Positions 1 through 5,709 are shown, counted from the first letter of the stretch. The stretch: DNA of 6,609 nt from Rhizobiaceae bacterium UBA1291 (GCA_002307905.1 DBUL01000239.1:16126-22734); one strand, 5' to 3'. The notes: generated by a model from the letters alone, not told the origin. Program-made: numbers and translations.

Positions 1-785
1 ATGCCGAGCCAGTTCTTGCCCGAGGCTGGATAGGAGCCGAGCCCCATCAGCGTCGAGGTGATCGGGAAGTCGGTGAGTTCGACCAGTTCGCGCAACAGCT
101 TGGAGGCTTCCGGCCCGGAATTGACGACGCCGCCACCAGAATAAATGATCGGCCGGCGCGCATTGGCCATCAGCTCGACGGCGGCGCGGATGGCGTTGAT
201 ATCGCCCTGGACCTGCGGCTGGTAGCTCTTCTGGATCGCATGGTTTTCCGGCGGCGTATAGGTGCCGGTGGCAAACTGCACGTCCTTGGGCACGTCGACC
301 AGTACCGGTCCGGGACGACCGGATTGGGCGATGCGGAAGGCCTCGTGGATGATGCGGGCCAGATCGTTGACGTCCTTGACCAGCCAGTTGTGCTTGGTGC
401 ACGGCCGGGTGATGCCGACGGTGTCGCATTCCTGGAAGGCGTCGGAACCGATCAGCGAAGTCGGAACCTGGCCCGGGATGCAGAGCAGCGGAACGCCGTC
501 CATCAGGGCGTCCTGCAGCGGCGTCACCGCATTGGTGGCCCCCGGCCCGGAGGTCACCAGCATGACCCCGACCTTGCCGGTCGAGCGGGCATAGCCCTCG
601 GCCGCGTGGCCGGCTCCCTGTTCGTGGCGCACCAGAATATGCTGGATCTCCTCCTGCTGGAAGATCTCGTCATAGATCGGCAATACGGCCCCGCCCGGAT
701 AGCCGAAAATATGCTCGACGCCGTTATCCTTCAGCGCCTTGAGGACGATCTCGGCGCCCGTCATCTGATTGTCTTTGCCCGTCAT
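1..785 (-). CDS. ilvI: Acetolactate synthase large subunit, 5' part (runs off left edge)
   Basis: This enzyme is the thiamine-diphosphate-dependent catalytic subunit of acetohydroxyacid synthase. It makes acetolactate from two pyruvates, or acetohydroxybutyrate from pyruvate and 2-oxobutyrate, which is the first common step of valine, leucine and isoleucine synthesis in the cytoplasm. Reading back from the ATG at 785 gives 261 complete codons of a family normally near 590 residues. The visible part is the N-terminal pyrimidine-binding domain and the start of the middle domain. It shows GYPGGAVLPIYD (28-39), RHEQGAGHAAEGYAR (53-67) with the TPP-activating Glu55, SGPGATN (79-85), and GQVPTSLIGSDAFQE (105-119). 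The start fits the family, with a purine-rich GGGAAGAGG just upstream; Met8 is a less likely alternative. The gene sits behind an attenuator and is probably followed by the small subunit ilvH outside the window. Residue 104 is Pro where Thr is usual. The name ilvB would serve equally; family identity is certain. Confidence 0.96.
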   Translation of the reverse strand, partial: MTGKDNQMTGAEIVLKALKDNGVEHIFGYPGGAVLPIYDEIFQQEEIQHILVRHEQGAGHAAEGYARSTGKVGVMLVTSGPGATNAVTPLQDALMDGVPLLCIPGQVPTSLIGSDAFQECDTVGITRPCTKHNWLVKDVNDLARIIHEAFRIAQSGRPGPVLVDVPKDVQFATGTYTPPENHAIQKSYQPQVQGDINAIRAAVELMANARRPIIYSGGGVVNSGPEASKLLRELVELTDFPITSTLMGLGSYPASGKNWLG

Positions 786-853
786 GCCTCTTCCCGTCTC
801 ATTCTGTCTTGCTGGATTGCCCTGGATGGAGTTGCTACCCCGGTTTCGGCCAT
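782..853 (-). CDS. Possible 23-codon upstream ORF coupled to ilvI
   Basis: An ATG directly after the terminator U-tract opens a 23-codon frame (starts MAETGVATPSRAIQQ, ends RMRREEA). Its TGA overlaps the ilvI ATG as ATGA, the classic translational-coupling geometry. A Shine-Dalgarno-like AAGGGGG (863-869) lies nine bases before the ATG, inside the 3' arm of the terminator hairpin, so it would be exposed only when the terminator is not formed. No homology is recognised. It may be chance, since a 72-base open frame is common in GC-rich DNA. Confidence 0.25.
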   Translation of the reverse strand: MAETGVATPSRAIQQDRMRREEA

Positions 854-878
854 AAAAAAAGGCCCCCTTGAGGAGCCC
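854..878 (-). terminator. Intrinsic terminator of the ilv attenuator
   Basis: Read on the minus strand, GGCTCC (877-872) pairs with GGGGCC (866-861) around the five-base loop TCAAG, with one G-U within the stem and a further G-U possible at its base. Seven consecutive T follow (860-854). It lies between the leader peptide gene and ilvI on the same strand, where an attenuation terminator is expected. Confidence 0.88.
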
Positions 879-911
879 GTCTGTAGCGCATGGGTGGCTG
901 TCGCCGGGTGG

Positions 912-968
912 TTACACCACCCTGCCCATGCGCTTTCCCACCACAATAAGGATCTGTGAAATGTTCAT
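912..968 (-). CDS. ilv leader peptide (attenuation)
   Basis: The ATG at 968 opens an 18-residue peptide, MNISQILIVVGKRMGRVV, ending at TAA (914-912). Eight of 18 residues are Ile, Leu or Val. Five are consecutive (codons 6-10, ATC CTT ATT GTG GTG), and two Val codons precede the stop. Its role would be to sense charged Ile-, Leu- and Val-tRNA through ribosome stalling, setting whether the terminator before ilvI forms. There is no Shine-Dalgarno upstream, and the promoter -10 box ends only seven bases before the ATG, so translation is probably leaderless. An in-frame GTG at 986-984 lies within the promoter spacer and is unlikely to be transcribed. The ilvI start is 126 bases downstream. Confidence 0.85.
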   Translation of the reverse strand: MNISQILIVVGKRMGRVV

Positions 969-975
969 GTTCAGA

Positions 976-1004
976 TTGATAGACACAAATGGAACATGCG
1001 TCAA
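976..1004 (-). promoter_or_regulatory. Housekeeping promoter of the ilv leader/ilvI transcript
   Basis: Read on the minus strand, TTGACG (1004-999) and TATCAA (981-976, preceded by C to give CTATCA) are separated by exactly 17 bases. This agrees well with the alphaproteobacterial sigma-70 pattern CTTGAC-N17-CTATAT. The predicted transcription start, about seven bases past the -10, is position 968-969, the A of the leader ATG or one base before it. Confidence 0.72.
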
Positions 1005-1103
1005 CGCACAGCCGGCCAAAAACTTGCGGCGAAACGCCGTCCCGGTGTCCGCCGCTGGCAGATTTCAGGTGAGAACTATACGCGCTGTTAAAGCCTGCGA
1101 CAC

Positions 1104-1109
1104 TATACT
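1104..1109 (+). promoter_or_regulatory. Candidate -10 element for the HerA-like ATPase gene
   Basis: TATACT (within ACACTATACTG) matches a sigma-70 -10 box at five of six positions and would place the transcript start about 17 bases before the TTG start codon. No acceptable -35 is seen at 16-18 bases spacing, so the call is weak. A second similar TATACG occurs at 1077-1082. Confidence 0.3.
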
Positions 1110-1120
1110 GCGCCCGGACC

Positions 1121-1126
1121 AGGGAG
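1121..1126 (+). promoter_or_regulatory. Ribosome binding site fixing the TTG start of the ATPase
   Basis: AGGGAG is a strong Shine-Dalgarno lying six bases before the TTG at 1133. This supports TTG rather than a downstream ATG as the start; the next in-frame Met is residue 78, already inside the conserved N-terminal domain. Confidence 0.7.
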
Positions 1127-1132
1127 TAGGCT

Positions 1133-3349
1133 TTGCGCAATCATGATCTCCACACGTCCGGCCAGGCCGGAGAGCAGGATCGCCGCGACCAGCTGGCGCC
1201 GGGAAACCGTTTCCTCGGCCGCGTCGTTGCCTGTAACGGTTCGCGTGCGACGATCGCCGCGATCGCTGAGGGTGGCGGAACGGACCTGACCGAGCTCTGG
1301 TCGGTCGGTCGGCTGATCTCGATCACGGTTGGCAGGAACCGCGTCGTCGCGCTCGCCTATTCGATGCAGACCGGAACGAAGGACTGGGGCGAAGGTGAGG
1401 ACAACACCTTCCTCATCGAGGTCGAGCTGCTCGGCGAAGTGCATGTCGGCGACGACGGCAGCGAGCTCTTCTCGACCGGCATTTCACGCTATCCCTATCT
1501 CGGCGCCATCGCCCATCGCATCCGCGCCGCCGACCTCTTGCGCATCTACGACACCCGCATGGGCGATACCGCCGTGATCGGCAAGCTCACCCAAGACGAG
1601 AGTATCGACGCGACCATCCACGTCCCCTCCATGCTGTCCAAGCACTTCGCGGTGGTCGGCTCGACCGGTGTCGGCAAGTCGACCGCCGTCTCGCTGCTGT
1701 TGCGCAAGGCGATCGAGAGCGATCCCAAGCTGCGCGTGCTGATCCTCGACCCGCACAACGAATTCGCCGCCGCCTTCCCCGAACACGCCGTTGTCATCGA
1801 CACCGATACGCTGGACCTGCCCTTCTGGCTGATGCGGCTCGAGGAATTCGCCGAAGTCCTGTTCCGCGGCCGCCCGCCGATCGCCGAAGAGCTGGACATC
1901 CTGCGCGACCTGATGCCGGAGGCCAAACGCGCCTTCCGCGGCAATGAGAGCGCGCTGATGCGCCGCTCCGGCGACAAGAGCTCGATCACCGCCGACACGC
2001 CGGTGCCCTATCGCATCGCCGACCTTCTGGCACTGATCGACGAACGCATCGGCCGGCTCGAGGGACGCGGCGAAAAGCCCATGCTGCGCTCCTTGAAGAT
2101 GCGCGTCATGGCGGCGATCAACGACCCGCGTTATCATTTCATGTTCTCCAACAACACGATCAGCGACACGATCATGGAGACGATCGCCCATATCTTCCGC
2201 ATCCCGGGAGACGATCGGCCGATCGCGACCTTCCAGCTCGCCGGCATCCCGTCGGAAGTGGTCAATTCCGTCGCCTCCGTTCTCTGCCGCATGGCGTTCG
2301 AACTGGCGCTCTGGTCGAACGGCGCGATCCACATGCTGGTCGTGTGCGAGGAAGCCCACCGTTCCGTGCCCGCCGATCCCAATCTCGGCTTCTTCCCGAC
2401 CCGCCAGGCCATCGCCCGGATCGCCAAGGAAGGCCGCAAATACGGCGTCTCGCTCGGCATCGTCACCCAGCGTCCCGGCGAACTCGACCAGACGATCCTG
2501 TCGCAGTGCTCGACGCTCTTTGCCATGCGCCTTGCCAACGACCGCGACCAGGAGATCATCCGCTCGGCCATTCCCGATTCGTCGATCTCCACCACCAGCT
2601 TCATCTCCTCGATCGGCAATGGCGAAGCGATCGCGTTTGGCGAGGCCATTGCCGTGCCGATGCGCATGCGCTTTTCGCGCGTCGACGAAAGCCACCTGCC
2701 GAAGGCGAACGGCGTCACCGCCAAGGTCTCCGAGGACAGCCCCGACACGGTCGACCTTCGCACCATCGTCAGCCGCATGCGTGCCATTTCCGGCCCCGAC
2801 ATTTCCGCCTTCCAGCAAAGTTTTGACTCCGGACTGTCGGGCGGTCTCGACGACGCGGACGAATACGCGCCGGGCGCCGCGACGGGCGAACTGCCGAGAG
2901 CCGGAATCCCCGAGAACGAGGCATTGCCCCATCTCGGCCACGATGCGAGCTTCGAGGAAATCCGCCAGGCCCTGATGACGCCGCCGCCGCAATCGGTCCC
3001 GCCGGCCCTGCGCCATCCGGAACCGGCATTGCAGCGCCCCTATGCGCGGCTCGACACCCCACAGCCCGACGTTGCCCAGTTCGACAGACCGCGGCTTGAT
3101 ACCCCGCCCATCGAACCCTACCGCCCGGACATGCTGCCGCGCACCGCACTGTCGGAGGAGCCCGCCCGCTACGCCCGCCGCTTCGAGGATCCGTCGGAGA
3201 CGGTCCGGGAGCCTTATGCCGCCCGGCCCCAGCCGCAACCGCCGCTGGACCGGAGCGAACCCGCCCCGTCGATCCGGCGCGAACCGGGCTCGTCGTTGCG
3301 CGAAAGCATCCTGAAGAAGCCGCTGTCGAGCCTTTACCGGAAGGATTGA
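1133..3349 (+). CDS. HerA-like/DUF87 ATPase with proline-rich C-terminal tail
   Basis: This is a 738-residue P-loop ATPase of the HerA/FtsK superfamily (COG0433, DUF87); the reaction is ATP hydrolysis, and the substrate, probably DNA, is not known. Residues about 26-110 (FLGRVVACNGSRATIAAI onward) look like the HAS-barrel of HerA proteins. The core follows, with Walker A GSTGVGKST (176-184, Lys182), ILDPHNEF (204-211), Walker B LVVCEEAHR (402-410, Glu406-Glu407), VTQRPGELDQ (444-453) and SQCSTLFAMRLANDRDQ (457-473). Residues from about 555 are low complexity; 26 of the 104 residues 617-720 are Pro, with two RLDTP copies, and the end is a basic motif ILKKPLSSLYRKD. No signal peptide or membrane segment is apparent, so it is cytoplasmic. 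It stands alone, divergent from the ilv leader and convergent with miaA. No NurA-type nuclease or defence partner is visible. Family assignment is firm; cellular role is unknown. Confidence 0.9.
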   Translation: MRNHDLHTSGQAGEQDRRDQLAPGNRFLGRVVACNGSRATIAAIAEGGGTDLTELWSVGRLISITVGRNRVVALAYSMQTGTKDWGEGEDNTFLIEVELLGEVHVGDDGSELFSTGISRYPYLGAIAHRIRAADLLRIYDTRMGDTAVIGKLTQDESIDATIHVPSMLSKHFAVVGSTGVGKSTAVSLLLRKAIESDPKLRVLILDPHNEFAAAFPEHAVVIDTDTLDLPFWLMRLEEFAEVLFRGRPPIAEELDILRDLMPEAKRAFRGNESALMRRSGDKSSITADTPVPYRIADLLALIDERIGRLEGRGEKPMLRSLKMRVMAAINDPRYHFMFSNNTISDTIMETIAHIFRIPGDDRPIATFQLAGIPSEVVNSVASVLCRMAFELALWSNGAIHMLVVCEEAHRSVPADPNLGFFPTRQAIARIAKEGRKYGVSLGIVTQRPGELDQTILSQCSTLFAMRLANDRDQEIIRSAIPDSSISTTSFISSIGNGEAIAFGEAIAVPMRMRFSRVDESHLPKANGVTAKVSEDSPDTVDLRTIVSRMRAISGPDISAFQQSFDSGLSGGLDDADEYAPGAATGELPRAGIPENEALPHLGHDASFEEIRQALMTPPPQSVPPALRHPEPALQRPYARLDTPQPDVAQFDRPRLDTPPIEPYRPDMLPRTALSEEPARYARRFEDPSETVREPYAARPQPQPPLDRSEPAPSIRREPGSSLRESILKKPLSSLYRKD

Positions 3350-3361
3350 GCGACAAGCTCA
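3347..3361. repeat. Palindrome containing both stop codons of convergent genes
   Basis: TGAGC (3347-3351) and GCTCA (3357-3361) form a perfect 5-bp inverted repeat around a five-base centre. The left arm starts with the TGA of the ATPase gene and the right arm ends with the TGA of miaA read on the other strand. With no T-tract and a short stem, it is at best a weak bidirectional transcription-end structure. Confidence 0.35.
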
Positions 3362-4249
3362 GCCGATCCTCTCCCAGCTCTCGTCCATCTGGTTCCGGAA
3401 CCAGGTCATCTGCCGCTTGGCATATTGCCGAGTGGCGGCCGAGGCCGTCTCGACGACCTGATCCGGCGTCATCTCCCCCCGCAGCATGGCGGCGATCTGC
3501 GAAACGCCGATCGCCTTCATCGCCGGCATCTCCGGCGAAAGCCCAAGCTTGAGCAGCGCCTCGACTTCCGCGACCGCGCCGTCGTCGAACATCCGCGCGA
3601 AGCGGCGGTTGATCCGCTCGTGCAGCAGCCTGCGGTCTGGAAGCTTGACGATCTTCTTCGCCCGCTCGGGATCGACGATCACCGGCCCGCCCTGCCCCTG
3701 GAACGCGGCAATCGACCGGCCGGTCGCCTGCAGCACTTCCAGCGCCCGCACGATGCGTTGTCCATCCTGGCGGCCGAGCCGCGCGGCCATGGCCGGATCG
3801 CGGCTTTCAAGCGCCCGGTAAAGCGCCTCCGCACCCTCCGCGATCAGTCGCTCACGCAGGTGCGTGCGGATTTCCGCCGGAATGGCCGGCATCTCATCGA
3901 GCCCGCCGGTCAGCGCCTTGAAATAGAGCCCGGTGCCGCCGACGATCACCGGCAGCGCGCCCTTTGCCTTGAGATCCGCGACCAGCGCCGACACGTCCCG
4001 CAGCCAGTCGCCGGTCGAATAGGCAGCACCCGCCGGCACATGGCCATAGAGATGATGCGGCACGCCCTCCATCTCCGTCTCCGACGGACGCGCGGTCAGC
4101 ACCCTCAGCGTATCATAGACCTGCATGCTGTCGGCATTGATGACGTGGCCGCCGTGCCGCTTTGCCAGTTCCAGCGCCAGGGCGGACTTGCCGCTGGCGG
4201 TCGGCCCGGTTATCAGGATCGCGTCGATGTCGTTTTCAGGGTTTTCCAT
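3359..4249 (-). CDS. miaA: tRNA dimethylallyltransferase MiaA
   Basis: MiaA transfers the dimethylallyl group of DMAPP to N6 of adenosine 37 in tRNAs reading codons that start with U; MiaB then methylthiolates the product. From the ATG at 4249 the protein is 296 residues, normal for the family. Visible motifs are the P-loop GPTASGKS (15-22), NADSMQVY (38-45), TARPS (52-56), VPHHLYGH (63-70), GGTGLYFKAL (104-113), GQRIVRALEV near the middle, and a C-terminal RQYAKRQMTWFRNQ. GAAGG (4259-4255) sits five bases before the ATG at 4249 but only two before the adjacent ATG at 4252, favouring 4249. A TTG at 4279 is a further but poorly supported option. The start abuts that of serB, so any promoter lies inside serB. 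The gene converges on the ATPase with nine bases between stops. It is cytoplasmic; identification is secure. Confidence 0.96.
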   Translation of the reverse strand: MENPENDIDAILITGPTASGKSALALELAKRHGGHVINADSMQVYDTLRVLTARPSETEMEGVPHHLYGHVPAGAAYSTGDWLRDVSALVADLKAKGALPVIVGGTGLYFKALTGGLDEMPAIPAEIRTHLRERLIAEGAEALYRALESRDPAMAARLGRQDGQRIVRALEVLQATGRSIAAFQGQGGPVIVDPERAKKIVKLPDRRLLHERINRRFARMFDDGAVAEVEALLKLGLSPEMPAMKAIGVSQIAAMLRGEMTPDQVVETASAATRQYAKRQMTWFRNQMDESWERIG

Positions 4250-4250
4250 C

Positions 4251-5141
4251 ATGGCCTTCGTTGCCACGCTTCTCGCCAATCCGTCAAATCCGATCCTTGA
4301 GCCGGCGCTTGCCGAGCGCGCCGCCGAAAGCCTCGCGGCCTCCGGTCTCTACTGGCTTGCCGACGGAATCGCCTGCGACATCGTGCTGAAGGATGGCACC
4401 GACGAGAAGGCCGCTGAAGCCGCGCTTCGCGCGCTGATCGGCGATCAGAAGATCGACGTCGCCGTGCAGGACGCCGACACGCGGCGCAAGAAATTCCTGA
4501 TCGCCGACATGGATTCCACCATGATCGGCCAGGAATGCATCGACGAACTGGCGGCCGAAGTCGGCCTCAAAGACAAGGTGTCGCTGATCACCGCCCGCGC
4601 CATGAACGGCGAGATCGCTTTCGAGCCGGCGCTGCGCGAACGGGTCGCGCTATTGAAGGGCCTGCCGATCAAGGTGGTCGACGAGGTGATCGAAAAGCGC
4701 ATCACGCTGACCCCCGGCGGCCTGGAACTGATCGCCACGATGAAGGCCAAGGGACATTACACCGTGCTCGTCTCCGGCGGCTTCACGGTCTTTACCGCGC
4801 CGATCTCCGCCCGCCTCGGTTTCCATGAAAATCGCGCCAACATTCTTCTGGAAAAGGACGGCATCCTGACCGGCGAAGTGGCCGAACCGATCCTCGGCAA
4901 ACAGGCCAAGGTCGACGCGCTTATCGACATCTCCGCCCGCCTCGGCATCGGCACCCACGAGGCGATTGCCGTCGGCGACGGCGCCAATGATCTCGGCATG
5001 CTGGAGCTTGCCGGCTCCGGCGTCGCCCTTCATGCCAAGCCCTCGGTCGCCGCCCAGGCAAAGATCCGCATCGACCACGGCGACCTGACCGCCCTGCTCT
5101 ACCTCCAGGGCTACCGCAAGACCGATTTCGTTACGCCCTGA
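4251..5141 (+). CDS. serB: Phosphoserine phosphatase SerB
   Basis: SerB hydrolyses O-phospho-L-serine to serine, the last step of the phosphorylated serine pathway, in the cytoplasm. The 296-residue product has an ACT-like N-terminal domain (about 1-75) and a HAD phosphatase domain. Motif I is DMDST (86-90, nucleophile Asp86 and general acid Asp88), motif II is VSGGFT (174-179), the motif III lysine is within GKQAK (216-220), and motif IV is GDGAND (242-247, Mg2+-binding Asp243 and Asp247). The ATG at 4251 begins MAFVATLL, as expected for rhizobial SerB, and AGGG (4238-4241) lies nine bases upstream. The open frame continues back to 4125, but that extension is antisense to conserved MiaA sequence and is rejected. 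The start abuts or overlaps that of divergent miaA. An acetyltransferase gene follows after 19 bases, suggesting co-transcription. Confidence 0.96.
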   Translation: MAFVATLLANPSNPILEPALAERAAESLAASGLYWLADGIACDIVLKDGTDEKAAEAALRALIGDQKIDVAVQDADTRRKKFLIADMDSTMIGQECIDELAAEVGLKDKVSLITARAMNGEIAFEPALRERVALLKGLPIKVVDEVIEKRITLTPGGLELIATMKAKGHYTVLVSGGFTVFTAPISARLGFHENRANILLEKDGILTGEVAEPILGKQAKVDALIDISARLGIGTHEAIAVGDGANDLGMLELAGSGVALHAKPSVAAQAKIRIDHGDLTALLYLQGYRKTDFVTP

Positions 5142-5160
5142 GCAGCAACGGTAAGCAGCC

Positions 5161-5709
5161 ATGGGACTGATCCTCGAAACGCCACGTCTGATCCTGCGCA
5201 ACTGGCGGGACGACGATCGCGACCTGTTTCGCGAGATCAACCGCGACCCGAAGGTGATGGAGTTCTTTCCGTTTCGCCGCTCAGCCGAGGAAGCCGATGG
5301 CCTCATGCAGCGCGCCCGCGCCATGATCGAGGAGACCGGGCTCGGCCTCTATGCCCTGGAATTGAAGCAGGACGCCGAGCCGATCGGCTTCTGTGGCCTG
5401 TCGAAGGCGGGACTGTTCCCGGTCCTGCCGAAGGAGACGATGGAGATCGGCTGGCGTCTGGCGACCCGCTTCTGGGGCAATGGCTATATCACAGAAGCGG
5501 CAGGCGCTCTCGTCCAATTCGGATTCAAGGCCAAGGGCTTGTCCGAAATCGTTGCCTTCGCGGTTGAAGCCAACAGGCGTTCGACGGCGGTCATGGAGCG
5601 GATTGGCATGCACCGCGACGCGGACGGAGACTTCGACCATCCGCGCGTACCCGACAGCCATCCGCATCTGAAGCGGCATGTGCTTTACCGGATCAGCCGG
5701 CCGGACTGA
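5161..5709 (+). CDS. GNAT family N-acetyltransferase (RimJ/RimL type)
   Basis: This 182-residue acetyl-CoA-dependent acetyltransferase belongs to the Acetyltransf_3 (RimJ/RimL-like) branch. The N-terminus LETPRLILRNWRDDDRDLF (5-23) is the typical beta1-alpha1 opening. MEIGWRLATRFWGNGYITEA (94-113) carries beta4 and the acetyl-CoA pyrophosphate-binding loop (Arg103 to Gly107). AVEANRRSTAVMERIGM (134-150) is the conserved following segment, and the C-terminus DFDHP...HVLYRI is usual for this group. The substrate cannot be told from sequence; these enzymes acetylate protein N-termini, small amines or antibiotics. The ATG lies 19 bases after serB with only a weak Shine-Dalgarno (GGTAAG), so it is probably expressed with serB. 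It converges on degP with 31 bases between stops. No strong terminator follows. Family certain, function open. Confidence 0.9.
   Translation: MGLILETPRLILRNWRDDDRDLFREINRDPKVMEFFPFRRSAEEADGLMQRARAMIEETGLGLYALELKQDAEPIGFCGLSKAGLFPVLPKETMEIGWRLATRFWGNGYITEAAGALVQFGFKAKGLSEIVAFAVEANRRSTAVMERIGMHRDADGDFDHPRVPDSHPHLKRHVLYRISRPD

Larger units (their letters stand above)
854..968 (-). promoter_or_regulatory. Branched-chain amino acid attenuator RNA upstream of ilvI
   Basis: The RNA comprises a leader peptide gene, a nested hairpin and a terminator. In the nested hairpin, AGCGCATGGG (934-925) pairs perfectly over 10 bp with CCCATGCGCT (894-885). Inside it GGGTGG (922-917) pairs with CCACCC (911-906), with the leader stop codon beginning in the loop. 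A second CCACCC (897-892) offers an alternative partner for GGGTGG. A ribosome stalled at the Ile/Leu/Val codons would cover or abut the outer 5' arm. That could free AGCCAC (899-894) to pair with GGGCT (878-874), five base pairs with one bulged A, and so disrupt the terminator. This antiterminator helix is weak and is inference. The presence of the leader peptide plus terminator is direct observation and matches known attenuation of ilv operons in proteobacteria. Confidence 0.85.

Noticed and set aside
240..959. 239-codon frame on the plus strand opposite ilvI and its leader
   Set aside because: It is antisense to conserved acetolactate synthase residues and to the attenuator; composition looks like a shadow and it has no family signature.
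1027..1039. CGGCG-AAA-CGCCG inverted repeat between the divergent genes
   Set aside because: A five-base GC palindrome is frequent by chance at this base composition, and it has no T-tract or clear position relative to a promoter.
835..1140. Small minus-strand frame (101 codons) spanning the ilv promoter and leader
   Set aside because: It runs through the promoter, leader gene and terminator hairpin in a different frame and has no recognisable content; the leader peptide explains the region better.
1484..3238. Long open frame (584 codons) on the minus strand opposite the ATPase gene
   Set aside because: Its sequence is rich in Gly, Arg, Asp and His with no recognisable domain, and it mirrors codons of a clearly conserved ATPase; this is the usual GC-driven antisense shadow.
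1133..3349. The HerA-like ATPase as part of an anti-phage defence system
   Set aside because: No nuclease, Sir2, DUF4297 or other effector gene is adjacent, base composition matches its neighbours, and the neighbours are core metabolic genes.
4125..4250. N-terminal extension of serB to an upstream ATG at 4125
   Set aside because: The added residues are antisense to the MiaA P-loop region, are unlike SerB N-termini, and there is a good start at 4251.
4282..4287. TTGACG on the minus strand upstream of miaA as a -35 box
   Set aside because: At 16-18 bases spacing there is no AT-rich -10; the expected region reads GCAACG-like sequence.
3425..4300. 291-codon plus-strand frame opposite miaA
   Set aside because: The opposite strand carries every MiaA motif; this frame is Arg/His/Pro-rich shadow sequence.
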